Assembly (NCBI GenBank): GCA_910577525.1
Contig: CAJTLI010000002.1
Location: forward strand, 59,601-123,600
Direction of reading: 5' to 3'
Length of the DNA: 64,000 nt
Source of the DNA: an uncultured Oscillospiraceae bacterium
Lineage (GTDB): Bacteria; Bacillota; Clostridia; Oscillospirales; Oscillospiraceae
Made by a program: the position numbers and the translations under genes. Below, piece after piece: positions 16,715 through 24,587 of this stretch. The first letter of the stretch is position 1. Each line of letters starts with the position of its first letter. Under the pieces are notes generated by a model that was not told where the DNA came from, did no database searches, and saw only the letters and a program-made list of their open reading frames with translations.

Positions 16715-16981
16715 TTACTCGGAGAATTCAGAATTGATCAACTCCACCAAAGCGTTGATGGCCGCCTCCTCGTCGGGGCCATCGGCGATGAGGTTGATGG
16801 TCGTGCCCTTCACGATTCCAAGTGACAGGACACCCAACAGGCTTTTCGCATTGACGCGGCGGTCATCATCCTTCTCCACCCAAATGGAGCTCTTGAATTC
16901 GTTGGCCTTCTGGATAAAGAACGTGGCCGGACGGGCGTGCAGACCAACCTGGTTGTTTACCGTAGTCTCTTTCATGAACAT
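16715..16981 (-). CDS. ptsH: HPr phosphocarrier protein (HPr/Crh family)
   Basis: HPr carries phosphate from Enzyme I to sugar-specific PTS components and, when serine-phosphorylated in Firmicutes, acts with CcpA in catabolite repression. The 88-residue protein has the active-site histidine at 15 in GLHARPATFF and the regulatory-serine region AKSLLGVLSLGI (Ser47). Having both favours HPr over Crh, which lacks the histidine. The ptsI gene is not adjacent. The start at 16981 fits GGGAGG-type spacing (8 bp) and places the histidine at 15 as in the family. It is monocistronic, with its own promoter and terminator. Confidence 0.93.
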   Translation of the reverse strand: MFMKETTVNNQVGLHARPATFFIQKANEFKSSIWVEKDDDRRVNAKSLLGVLSLGIVKGTTINLIADGPDEEAAINALVELINSEFSE

Positions 16982-17062
16982 GAATGATTCCCTCCATCAT
17001 AAACTCGGCTCCGGGCATATCGCGCCGTCACCCGGCCAAACTCCGAATCTTTGTACTATGAT

Positions 17063-17091
17063 AGGATACCAAATTTAGGCGGCATCGTCAA
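17063..17091 (-). promoter_or_regulatory. Promoter for HPr
   Basis: TTGACG (17086-17091), a 17-bp spacer and TATCCT (17063-17068) on the minus strand, about 80 bp upstream of the HPr start. No catabolite-responsive element was recognised. Confidence 0.7.
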
Positions 17092-17244
17092 GAGCATTTT
17101 CACCAAATTCTCACCTTCTCTTTCATGGAAACCGCCTAGAAATCACGACCGGCAGGCTCTTTTCACCCTTTGGCGGCGGCTGGACCGCCCTCCCCCGCCG
17201 GAGTCTCCCCTCCCCGCCGTAAAAAGCCAGCCGGCGGAGGCGGA

Positions 17245-19632
17245 TTATTTCAGCGTGGCCACTGTGACTCCGTCCTCGCCCTCGCCGTAAACACCGGGGC
17301 GGTACTCCTTCACATAGCGGCTCCGCTTCAGATGCTCCCGCACCGCCTTCCGCAGGGCGCCGGTGCCCTTGCCGTGGATGATGGTCACAGTCTCCAGCTT
17401 GCCCATGAGGGCGTTGTCCAGAAACAGGTCCACCGCCCCCAGGGCCTCGTCCACCATCATGCCCCGCAGGTCCAGCTCGGCCTTGGCGGCGGACGCTCGG
17501 AAGGGCCGGGATATGGAAGCGGTTCTCTGCTTGTCCTTGGCGCTCTGCTTTTTCCGGGCCGTGACCTCCTCCAGCACCCGCACCTCGCTCTGCTTGGCCT
17601 TCATCTTCAAAATGCCCGCCTGAAGCTGGAGGGTGCCGTCCTTGTTGACGCCCACCACCTCCGCCTGGGTTCCCATTTTCAGCAGCTCCACCGTATCGCC
17701 CACAACGGCGTCCCGGGTGGGGGGCGGAGGCGGCAGATTCTCCTGCCTGCCGCCCAGGGCGGCGTCCGCCTCGTTGAGCTTCCGGCGCAGCTGGGCCCGA
17801 TGCTCATTGTCGTCCACCCACTCCCGGCTCTGTTCCTGGCGGCGGCGCATCTCGTTGAGCTCCTTGAAGGTCTGGTCGGCGGCGTCCCTGGCCTGCTCGA
17901 TGATGGCCCTGGCCTCCGCCTGGGCCTTTTCCGTGGCCTTCCGGCGCTCCCCTTCAATGTGGGCCCGGTACTCCTCCGCCTGGGTGCGGGCCTCCTCCAT
18001 TTCCCGGCGCAGCTTGGCCGCCTGCTCCTTCTCCCGCTCCATGGCCTGCCGCTGGAGATCCAGCTGGCTGAGCACGTCCTCAAAGCGCACGTTTTCCGCG
18101 TCGATGCGGTCCGCCGCCTTCTGGATGATATAGTCGGGCAGGCCCAGCCTCCGGGAGATGGCGAAGGCGTTGGACTTGCCGGGGATGCCGGTCAGCACCC
18201 GGTAGGTGGGGGCCAGCGTCTCCACGTCGAACTCGCAGGAGGCGTTTTCCACCCCCTTGGTGGTCATGGCGTACACCTTCAGCTCGGCGTAGTGGGTGGT
18301 GGCGGCCACATGGGCCCCCATAGCCCGGGCGGACTCAATGACGGCGGCGGCCAGGGCCGCGCCCTCCACCGGATCGGTGCCCGCGCCAAGTTCGTCAAAC
18401 AAAACCAAGGTCTCGTTGTCCGCCTGCTCCAGAATGGCCACGATGTTGGTCATGTGGGAGGAGAAGGTGGACAGGGACTGGTCAATGGACTGCTCGTCGC
18501 CGATGTCCGCCAGCACGGCGGAGCACACCTTCACCGTGGAACCGTCCGCCGCCGGGATGTGCAGGCCGCACTGGGCCATCAGGGTGAGCAGGCCCAGGGT
18601 CTTGAGGGTGACGGTCTTGCCGCCGGTGTTGGGGCCGGTGATGACCAGGGTGTCGAATTTCCCGCCCAGGGCCAGGTCGTTCCGCACGGCGGTCTTGGGA
18701 TTCAGCAGAGGATGCCGGGCCTTTCTCAGCTCGATGCGGCTGCCCAGCACCGGCTCCATGGCCCCCATGGCGGAGGACAGCTTTGCCCGGGCGAAGATGC
18801 AGTCCAGGGACACCAGGGTCTGGTAGTTGTCCTCAATACTCTCCTTGAACCCGGCGCAGTCGGCGGACAGCTCAGCCAGAATGCGCTCAATCTCCTTCTG
18901 CTCCCTGGCCTGGAGCTCCCGCAGCTCATTGTTGGCGTTCACCACCCCCATGGGCTCGATAAAGAAGGTGCCGCCGGAGCCGGACACGTCGTGAACCAGG
19001 CCGGGGATGTCGTTTTTGTGTTCGCTCTTCACAGGCACCACGTACCGCCCGCCCCGCATGGTGATGATGGCGTCCTGCAAATACTTGGACTGGTTGGAGG
19101 AGATGAGCCGGTTGAGCACGTCCCGCACCTTGCCCGCCGCCGCCCGGATGTGCCGGCGGATGTCGGACAGCTCGGGGGAGGCCGCGTCGGCGATCTCGTC
19201 CTCGCTCAAAATGCACCCGGTGATTTTGTCCTCCAGAAACCGGTTGGCGGTGAGGCTCTCAAAATAGCCGTCCAGCACCGTCTTGACCTCGCCGCCCCCC
19301 GAGCCGTACTCCCGGACGTTCCGGGCGCACCGCAGCACCTGAGCGATGTCCAGCAGCTCCCGGGTGTTCAGTGCGCCACCCCGATCCGCCCGCTGGAGGG
19401 CCGCCGCCACCGGCTTTACCCCGGACAGGGAGGGCGTACCGTGCTTGACCAGCAGGTCGAAGGCGGCGGAGGTCTGTTTTTGCAGGCGGCTCACGTCGCT
19501 CTGGACCGGGGCGGGCCGGAGCGACAGGCAGCGCTCCTTGCCCTCTTCGGTGACAGCCTCATTGGCCAGCAGGGCCAGCACCCGGGGCAGCTCCAAGGTC
19601 TCTATGGATTTTTCAAATAGCTTTGTCATCAT
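17245..19632 (-). CDS. mutS2: MutS2 family protein (ribosome/DNA-acting ATPase with Smr domain)
   Basis: MutS2 is a MutS-like ATPase without the mismatch-recognition domain. In B. subtilis it is reported to act on collided ribosomes, and elsewhere to suppress recombination. The 795-residue protein has a clamp/lever region, the Walker A loop ITGPNTGGKTVTLKTLGLL, the Walker B area LVLFDELGAGTDPVEGAALA and TTHYAELK. A long glutamate/arginine coiled coil (about 510-620) follows. The C-terminal Smr domain has LDLRG and HGKGTGALR. It follows recO by 18 bp on the same strand; tandem ATGs at 19632 and 19629 leave a one-codon uncertainty. Confidence 0.96.
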   Translation of the reverse strand: MMTKLFEKSIETLELPRVLALLANEAVTEEGKERCLSLRPAPVQSDVSRLQKQTSAAFDLLVKHGTPSLSGVKPVAAALQRADRGGALNTRELLDIAQVLRCARNVREYGSGGGEVKTVLDGYFESLTANRFLEDKITGCILSEDEIADAASPELSDIRRHIRAAAGKVRDVLNRLISSNQSKYLQDAIITMRGGRYVVPVKSEHKNDIPGLVHDVSGSGGTFFIEPMGVVNANNELRELQAREQKEIERILAELSADCAGFKESIEDNYQTLVSLDCIFARAKLSSAMGAMEPVLGSRIELRKARHPLLNPKTAVRNDLALGGKFDTLVITGPNTGGKTVTLKTLGLLTLMAQCGLHIPAADGSTVKVCSAVLADIGDEQSIDQSLSTFSSHMTNIVAILEQADNETLVLFDELGAGTDPVEGAALAAAVIESARAMGAHVAATTHYAELKVYAMTTKGVENASCEFDVETLAPTYRVLTGIPGKSNAFAISRRLGLPDYIIQKAADRIDAENVRFEDVLSQLDLQRQAMEREKEQAAKLRREMEEARTQAEEYRAHIEGERRKATEKAQAEARAIIEQARDAADQTFKELNEMRRRQEQSREWVDDNEHRAQLRRKLNEADAALGGRQENLPPPPPTRDAVVGDTVELLKMGTQAEVVGVNKDGTLQLQAGILKMKAKQSEVRVLEEVTARKKQSAKDKQRTASISRPFRASAAKAELDLRGMMVDEALGAVDLFLDNALMGKLETVTIIHGKGTGALRKAVREHLKRSRYVKEYRPGVYGEGEDGVTVATLK

Positions 19633-19650
19633 ATCATGTTCCTCGCTGTT

Positions 19651-20430
19651 TCAGCTTTCACGGGGCGGTCTTGCCGCCGGTTTATAAGTAATCGCTTTGT
19701 AAAAGTCCATGGTGCGGAACCCACGCTCCAGCCGGGTCATGAGATAGGTCTCCGACGCGTCGGACAGGCGGCGCAGGCTCTCCTCATCCGCCCGGAAGGA
19801 CAGCAGGCGCTTCCGCGGTCCCCATACAATGTGCCGCAGAGCGGCCAGCGACCCGGCGGTCAGGGGCATAGACACCCCTTCTCCCAGCTGCTCCCGGCAG
19901 GCGGCGCAGTGGACGGTGCCCTCCCCCAGGTGGATGTGGGGCTGTCTGGGCTGCTCCCGGCCGCACACCCCGCAGCGGGCCAGCTGGGGCTCATAGCCCG
20001 CCAGCGCCATGGCCCGCCACTCATAGGCCGTCTTCACCTGGGGCAGAGGCAGGTTCAGCTTGTCCAGGGCGTGGAGGCAGTTCAGCGTCACCGACAGCAG
20101 GCCCGGGTCAGGCTGGCCCTCCTCCGCCAGGGCCTCTGTGACCTCCGCGAAGTAGCTGGCCAAGGCGACCTTTTCCAAAACGCTCCGAATTCCATCGAAC
20201 AGCCGCTCGGAGGCAGTCTCCTTCACCGACCACAGCCCGTTGAACTCGTACAGGGTAAATTCCCCCCAGGCCAGCAGCTGGCAGGCCGCGGCAATGGGGC
20301 TCCCCTTTTTCCGGCACCCCCGGGCGGACACGGTGAGCTTGCCCTCCTTCTCGGTAAGCAGGGTGAGGATCTTATCCGATTCCTTGTAGTTCACCTCTCG
20401 CAGCACGAGGGCGTTGGTGGTCAGGTGCAT
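19651..20430 (-). CDS. recO: DNA repair protein RecO
   Basis: RecO loads RecA with RecR and anneals single strands. An N-terminal OB-fold (LVLREVNYKESDKILTLLTEKEGKLTVSA, shown here in part) is followed by a helical domain with a four-cysteine zinc site (CGVCGREQ and CAACREQ). The start at 20430 has AGGAG 7 bp upstream; the longer frame to 20481 would run into the yqzL end. It is 259 residues, normal for the family. The order era, nucleotidyltransferase, yqzL, recO follows the Firmicutes pattern with one extra gene. Confidence 0.94.
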   Translation of the reverse strand: MHLTTNALVLREVNYKESDKILTLLTEKEGKLTVSARGCRKKGSPIAAACQLLAWGEFTLYEFNGLWSVKETASERLFDGIRSVLEKVALASYFAEVTEALAEEGQPDPGLLSVTLNCLHALDKLNLPLPQVKTAYEWRAMALAGYEPQLARCGVCGREQPRQPHIHLGEGTVHCAACREQLGEGVSMPLTAGSLAALRHIVWGPRKRLLSFRADEESLRRLSDASETYLMTRLERGFRTMDFYKAITYKPAARPPRES

Positions 20431-20477
20431 AAAACCGCTCCTATGTATGGCCCCGGACCAGACCGGGACCATGGAAT

Positions 20478-20663
20478 TCAATACAGCCGCTCCGGGCCCC
20501 CGGGGACGTTGCCCGACAGGTTGGGCCCATAGGCCAGCGGGCCGGCCGGGCCCTCAGGGGCAGTCTCGTCCCGCCGGGGGGATACCTCCGACCGGCCGTG
20601 GCTCAGGGCCCAGGCCGCTGGCATCCCGGTCATCCAAAACAGGTTCCAATACCCGTCATTCAT
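20478..20663 (-). CDS. yqzL: YqzL family small protein
   Basis: A 61-residue protein beginning MNDGYWNLFWMTGMPAAW. The W-N-L-F-x-x-T-G pattern and position between era and recO match the YqzL family (about 47 residues in Bacilli), whose function is unknown. The tail is longer and proline/glycine-rich. The ATG at 20663 is chosen because AGGAGG lies 6-7 bp before it. It reads directly toward recO, 47 bp away. Confidence 0.7.
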   Translation of the reverse strand: MNDGYWNLFWMTGMPAAWALSHGRSEVSPRRDETAPEGPAGPLAYGPNLSGNVPGGPERLY

Positions 20664-20715
20664 TGCCATCCCTCCTGTCTACAGGGATAGCATGGGCCGG
20701 GGCGCGGCGAATATG

Positions 20716-21420
20716 TCAGGGAAATTCTGCGCCCGTTTCCATCAATTCAGGGATTTGACCGCCGCCAGCCTCCGCCATGGCGGAGGCGCTCCAGCGCAGC
20801 AGGCGGGCAAACACATCCTCCAGCGGCTCATCCCCAGGGGCCAGACTGTAGGCCAGAACCTCCCGTTCATCCCCGGAAAGCCGGGGCAGCAGGTCCCGTT
20901 TCGCCCGCACCTTCTCCCCGGTGCGCAGCTCATACAGCGCCCGCAGGGCGAAGAACGCCCCTTTGTGGGCCTCCCGCAGAAAGCCGGGCCACCGCTCCCG
21001 GGGCGCGTACAGATAGGTGTGAACGGCGGCGTGGTAGATCCCCGACGCGCCGATGGCCGCCGCCTCCGCCAGATCGTCCCGGCCCATGGGCGGCAGCAGG
21101 GGCTCCAACGACCCCCGGTACGCCCGAACGTCCCCCGCCAGCTGGCACAAATCGTACTTTGGCCAGCTTTTCAGTTCCCCGGCCCCGCACAGGAAGCCGC
21201 AGGCCCTCTCCCCTTCTGGCATGGCGGACACAATGGCGCGGTAGGCGTCCAAGCCGGCCAGCTCCACCCGGTCCAGCACCGTCACCACGTCGATGTCGCT
21301 GTCCTCGCTGGGCTCTCCCCGGCCATAGCTGCCCTGGAGGCCCAGGAACAGCAGCCGGGGGCCAAAGACAGCGGCCAGCTTTTCGGCAAGCTCTGCCATC
21401 CAGCGTACAATCTCTACCAT
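20716..21420 (-). CDS. Nucleotidyltransferase-domain protein
   Basis: A 234-residue protein. The N-terminal domain has LQGSYGRGEPSEDSDIDVV, the G-S-x(9)-D-x-D signature of polymerase-beta-type (MNT/KNT) nucleotidyltransferases, with a third acidic residue expected near residue 90. The C-terminal two thirds are helical and may be a HEPN-like or substrate domain, though no HEPN catalytic motif was recognised. Members include antibiotic adenylyltransferases and antitoxin-type AMPylases; the substrate here is unknown. It lies 3 bp upstream-to-downstream of era, inserted into the conserved era-recO segment. GGAGG is 8 bp before the ATG. Confidence 0.8.
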   Translation of the reverse strand: MVEIVRWMAELAEKLAAVFGPRLLFLGLQGSYGRGEPSEDSDIDVVTVLDRVELAGLDAYRAIVSAMPEGERACGFLCGAGELKSWPKYDLCQLAGDVRAYRGSLEPLLPPMGRDDLAEAAAIGASGIYHAAVHTYLYAPRERWPGFLREAHKGAFFALRALYELRTGEKVRAKRDLLPRLSGDEREVLAYSLAPGDEPLEDVFARLLRWSASAMAEAGGGQIPELMETGAEFP

Positions 21421-21423
21421 GGC

Positions 21424-22317
21424 TCAGTCCTCCGTATAGCCAAAGTTCTGGATGGCGGCGGGATTATCTCTCCAATTCTCCTTCACCTTCACCCAGGTCT
21501 CCAGGTACACTTTGGCCCCCATGAACGCCTCCATGTCCTGCCGGGCCTGAGTGCTGATTTTCTTCAGCATTCCCCCGCCCTTGCCGATGATGATCCCCTT
21601 GTGGGACGCCTTTTCGCAGTAAATGGTCACGTGGCAGTCGATGATATCGTTGTCCCGCTGGGAGAACTTCGTCACCTCCACCGCCGTGCCGTGGGGAATC
21701 TCCTGGTCCAGCTCCCGCAGCAGCTTCTCCCGGACGATCTCCGCCATGATCTGCCGCTCGGGCTGGTCCGTCACCGCCCCGTCGGGAAACAGCTGGGGCC
21801 CCTCGGGCAGCCAGCCCCCTAAAACCTCCAACAGCTCGTCCACCCCCTCCCCGGTTTTGGCGGAGATGGGCACCACCGCGTCCCAGTCGTGGGCCCCGCC
21901 GTACACCGCCATCACGGAGAGCAGCTTTTCCTTCTCCACCGTGTCGATCTTGTTGATGACTAGGGCGGCGGGAGCCCCCAATGCCTTAATGCGGGAGATG
22001 AGCTCCTCCTCCGGCCCGCCGATGTGATCCACCGGCTCCACCAGCAGCATCACTCCGTCCACGTCCGCCACACTCTGCCGCACCACCTTCACCATATAGT
22101 CGCCCAGCCGGGTGCGGGCCCGGTGGAGCCCCGGCGTGTCCACAAAGACGAACTGGCTGTCCCCCCGGTTGAGGACGGCGCAGATGCGGTTCCGGGTGGT
22201 CTGAGGCTTTGGGGAGACGATGGCGACCTTCTCCCCCGCCAGGGTGTTGGTCAGGGTGGACTTGCCCACGTTGGGCCGTCCGCAGATGGTGATGATGCCT
22301 GATTTTTTGATGTCCAT
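21424..22317 (-). CDS. era: GTPase Era (16S rRNA 3'-end maturation)
   Basis: Era is an essential GTPase that binds the 3' end of 16S rRNA during 30S assembly. G1 is GRPNVGKS (residues 13-20), G2 lies around KPQTTRNRI, G3 is DTPGLH, and G4 is NKID. The C-terminal KH domain has IIIGKGGGMLKKI. The 297-residue form starting at 22317 is preferred, with GAGG 8 bp upstream. A longer frame from 22377 would overlap the lipoprotein end and adds unconserved residues. Confidence 0.97.
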   Translation of the reverse strand: MDIKKSGIITICGRPNVGKSTLTNTLAGEKVAIVSPKPQTTRNRICAVLNRGDSQFVFVDTPGLHRARTRLGDYMVKVVRQSVADVDGVMLLVEPVDHIGGPEEELISRIKALGAPAALVINKIDTVEKEKLLSVMAVYGGAHDWDAVVPISAKTGEGVDELLEVLGGWLPEGPQLFPDGAVTDQPERQIMAEIVREKLLRELDQEIPHGTAVEVTKFSQRDNDIIDCHVTIYCEKASHKGIIIGKGGGMLKKISTQARQDMEAFMGAKVYLETWVKVKENWRDNPAAIQNFGYTED

Positions 22318-22346
22318 TAGGTGATCCTCAACTTTCTTGAGCATTT

Positions 22347-23210
22347 TTATTCGCCGTGGTAGTCCAGGTTTTCCCATTTCTCCTGCTCCGAAGAGAAGCT
22401 CTCGCCCGGGGAAAAATACTGGTAATATACCTGGGTCAGCTCCCCGTCAATCCGATCCTCCACTTTGAGGTGCATGGGGAACACCGTGATTTCCTCCTCT
22501 GTACGAATGGCCTCGTCCGGCTCCCACCACACCTCAATCCGCCGCACGCACACCAGTTTCCCGTCCTCCCAGCGATGGAAGGTGGTCACCCCGTCCCCGT
22601 CGGGGCTGTAGCGCTCCCAGCCGTCGATGACCTCTGTCTCCGGGTTGCAGCGGGGAGAGGATATTTCTGTATATTCCGGCACCTCTGTAAACTGTCCGGC
22701 CTCCTCGTCCCACACCCAGAGATACCAGTAGTTGGGCTGGTTCCCCATGAAGCACAGGACGCTGAAATCCATGTGCCCGTCAAAGTTGGCGTCCACCGTT
22801 TCGTGACGGCCGAAGCACCAGTCCTCTACCTCCGTCTCCATGGTCTGGAGCGGCATCTCCATATTCCGCGGGTTCCAGACAGACAGCGTGACCGCGAAAT
22901 CGCCCAGCTCCGATTTCGGGATGCGCTCCCCCTTCTCCGCCGTCACCAGCAGCGTCCCCAGCCTGCCCCCGGTGTCCACCAGGAATGCGTCGTGGGTCCC
23001 GTCGATGGGATGCTGGGCCAGCAGCTCTTCCGGGGTGGGCTGCGCCGGCCGGCTGGGCGCTGGTGCGGGAGTGTCCTCCAACGGCGTGCTCACCACCGCG
23101 CTGAGGGATGTCTCCGGCGGAACGGAGACGGTTCCCACCGGCTCCTCCGCCTGACATCCCATCAGCAGCAGCGTCAGGGCCACAGCCAATAAAATATGAC
23201 GCATTTTCAT
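22347..23210 (-). CDS. Lipoprotein with XAC2610-like beta-repeat domain
   Basis: A 287-residue secreted lipoprotein. The start MKMRHILLAVALTLLLMGC is a signal peptide ending in a lipobox, with the cysteine at residue 19. A Ser/Pro/Thr linker follows to about residue 65. The rest contains VDANFDGHMDFSVLCF, NYWYLWVWDEEAGQFTEV and NPETEVIDG, a pattern of the XAC2610-related proteins in which D-N-F-D-G-x-x-D resembles a calcium-binding FG-GAP repeat. Function is unknown. The start overlaps the ybeY stop by 4 bp (ATGA), and GGAGGG is 7 bp upstream. Confidence 0.8.
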   Translation of the reverse strand: MKMRHILLAVALTLLLMGCQAEEPVGTVSVPPETSLSAVVSTPLEDTPAPAPSRPAQPTPEELLAQHPIDGTHDAFLVDTGGRLGTLLVTAEKGERIPKSELGDFAVTLSVWNPRNMEMPLQTMETEVEDWCFGRHETVDANFDGHMDFSVLCFMGNQPNYWYLWVWDEEAGQFTEVPEYTEISSPRCNPETEVIDGWERYSPDGDGVTTFHRWEDGKLVCVRRIEVWWEPDEAIRTEEEITVFPMHLKVEDRIDGELTQVYYQYFSPGESFSSEQEKWENLDYHGE

Positions 23211-23707
23211 GTAGTTTCCCTCCGTTCCAGGCCCAGCCCGGACATAATGGCCTCCTCCCGCTCCCGCATTCGGGCCTTCATGGGGCCCTCGTCCAGGTGG
23301 TCGTAGCCCAGCAGGTGCAGCACAGAGTGGACCGCCAGATAGGCCAGCTCCCGGCGGTTGGAGTGGCCGTACTCCTTGGCCTGGGCCTTGGCCCGCTCCA
23401 GGGAAATGCACATGTCTCCCAGAGGCACCAGGCCGGTGGCCGGGTCGGCGTCCTCCTCCGGCGGCTTGTCCCCCGGCGCCAGCTCAAACATGGGGAAGGA
23501 CAGCACGTCGGTGGGGGCGTCCACCTCCCGCATGTCCAGGTTGACCCGGCGAATGCCTGTGTCATTGGTGACAAGCACATTTACTTCACAGTCTGTCTCC
23601 ACCTCTTCTGCGTCCAGGGCGGCGCGGATGACCTTTCGGAGAAAGGACCGCAGGCCCTCGTCTACCCCCGGCACGTCGGCGGAAATCATAATTTCATGCT
23701 TCGGCAT
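23207..23707 (-). CDS. ybeY: Endoribonuclease YbeY (rRNA maturation factor)
   Basis: YbeY is a zinc-dependent single-strand endoribonuclease acting in rRNA processing and quality control. The 166-residue protein has the metal motif HSVLHLLGYDH (H-x3-H-x5-H) and TDVLSFPMFE. In Firmicutes ybeY normally lies directly after phoH; here about 1.1 kb of repeat-flanked DNA (23733-24793) separates them. AAGGAG is 7 bp before the ATG. Confidence 0.97.
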   Translation of the reverse strand: MPKHEIMISADVPGVDEGLRSFLRKVIRAALDAEEVETDCEVNVLVTNDTGIRRVNLDMREVDAPTDVLSFPMFELAPGDKPPEEDADPATGLVPLGDMCISLERAKAQAKEYGHSNRRELAYLAVHSVLHLLGYDHLDEGPMKARMREREEAIMSGLGLERRETT

Positions 23708-23732
23708 GGGAATTCTCCTTTCCTGTGTGCTC

Positions 23733-23850
23733 CCCTGCCGGGGCGCCGCTCCCTCTCCGGGGAGCGCCCTGCCGGGGGCGCCGCTCCCTCTCCGGGGAGC
23801 ACCCTGCCGGGGGCGCCGCTCCCTCTCCGGGGAGCGCCCTGCCGGGGGCG
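23733..23850. repeat. Tandem 35-bp repeat, about 3.4 copies
   Basis: The unit CCCTGCCGGGGGCGCCGCTC plus CCTCTCCGGGGAGCG recurs with starts spaced 34, 35 and 35 bp. Each unit contains self-complementary GC runs. It lies just outside the left arm of the inverted-repeat module, with no copy beyond the right arm. Confidence 0.9.
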
Positions 23851-24056
23851 TTCCTTTCTCTCTCGCGAGAGAAAGGAACCAAAGAGCGCGCTTAGGGGGC
23901 GTCCCCCCTAAGAACCCCCTTACGGGAGTGCCCTATACGCGCCGGGTCCCACACCCTTCCGGCGCGTGCTGCTTTCGACGCGTTTCCCCCTATTAGCGCT
24001 GCCGCCCGTCTCCAAACACTGAAAACAAACAGGGTCCACGCCCCGCGCCTGGGCCT
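23850..24056 (-). repeat. Left arm of a ~206-bp inverted repeat (3' region of the Xre gene)
   Basis: Reversed, this arm aligns end to end with 24588-24793, roughly three quarters identical by eye. Shared blocks include GCGGCAGCGCTAATAGGGGG, CGTCGAAAG, GCGCCGGAAGGGT and GCGCGCTCTTTGG. It ends in a perfect 13-bp hairpin GTTCCTTTCTCTC / GAGAGAAAGGAAC. An inner CTTAGGGGG / CCCCCTAAG hairpin is also present. The Xre gene is transcribed into it. Confidence 0.85.
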
Positions 24057-24080
24057 GCGCGCCGTCCGGCCCTGGCCGTC

Positions 24081-24299
24081 CTACCGGTTGACCTCCCGCT
24101 TCTCTGTCCGCCCCATCAGCCAGTCCACCGACACATCGTAAAAATCCGCGATTATTATAAGGGTATCGTAAAGCGTTTTTTGCCCATCCATTTCAAGCCG
24201 CTGATAGCTCCTAGGTGGGATTTGCATGGCTTTTGCCGCTTGTTCCTGCGTTAGCCCACGTTCGGCCCGTAGTATTTTTAGTCTATCATTAAAAATCAT
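24081..24299 (-). CDS. Xre-family HTH transcriptional regulator
   Basis: A 72-residue single-domain DNA-binding protein. Residues 5-62 form the HTH_3 fold: RLKILRAERGLTQEQAAKAM, then IPPRSYQRLEMDGQK and TLIIIADFYDVSVDWLMGRT. Small Xre proteins of this kind act as phage- or toxin-antitoxin-type repressors. The ATG at 24299 has AAGGGGTG upstream; a GTG at 24323 would lie inside the operator. It diverges from a 60-residue ORF across one dyad. Codon use is less GC-rich than in neighbouring genes, hinting at transfer. Confidence 0.88.
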   Translation of the reverse strand: MIFNDRLKILRAERGLTQEQAAKAMQIPPRSYQRLEMDGQKTLYDTLIIIADFYDVSVDWLMGRTEKREVNR

Positions 24300-24311
24300 T
24301 TGCGCCACCCC

Positions 24312-24358
24312 TTGACATTCCACATGTGACGTGTTATATTAGAAACACGTCACATGTG
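24312..24358 (+). promoter_or_regulatory. Consensus promoter overlapped by a perfect 13-bp dyad operator
   Basis: TTGACA (24312-24317), 17 bp and TATATT (24335-24340) form a near-consensus plus-strand promoter for the 60-residue ORF. CACATGTGACGTG (24321-24333) and its exact reverse complement (24346-24358) flank the -10, separated by 12 bp; each half also contains the palindrome CACATGTG. Binding there by the divergent Xre protein would block the promoter. Confidence 0.8.
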
Positions 24359-24382
24359 CGTATACGTTTGGAGGTATTTTCT

Positions 24383-24565
24383 ATGATAGAAGAAATCCCT
24401 TTTCTGGTTGAAGATCTTTACAATCACTATTCCCATGAGCTTGTCCCTGAGAGCTGGGCTGGCGGTCTTGAAAACAATCCAGTCCAAGGTCACGGATTAT
24501 GGTCGTTTTATCAGGGCTTGAAGTTGGGAATGCGCCTCTCCGCCGCCTGCCTGGGGCAACTATAG
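24383..24565 (+). CDS. 60-residue protein of unknown function, divergent from Xre regulator
   Basis: This short ORF has a perfect GGAGG 8 bp before its ATG and a near-consensus promoter with operator, so it is probably expressed. The product starts MIEEIPFLVEDLYNHYSHEL and ends with LGMRLSAACLGQL, without a membrane segment or signal peptide. I do not recognise it. The arrangement, a small ORF facing an Xre repressor across an operator, recalls phage lysogeny switches and toxin-antitoxin loci, but the ORF resembles no toxin known to me. Its 3' end runs into the right inverted arm 22 bp later. Confidence 0.6.
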   Translation: MIEEIPFLVEDLYNHYSHELVPESWAGGLENNPVQGHGLWSFYQGLKLGMRLSAACLGQL

Positions 24566-24587
24566 ACCCCGAGCCGCACGGTCCGCC

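Noticed and set aside
23733..23850. CRISPR array
   Set aside because: Units are directly contiguous without unique spacers, and no cas genes are near.
23741..24000. Small frames across the 35-bp tandem repeat
   Set aside because: Frames exist on both strands only because of repeated GC units; no ribosome site.
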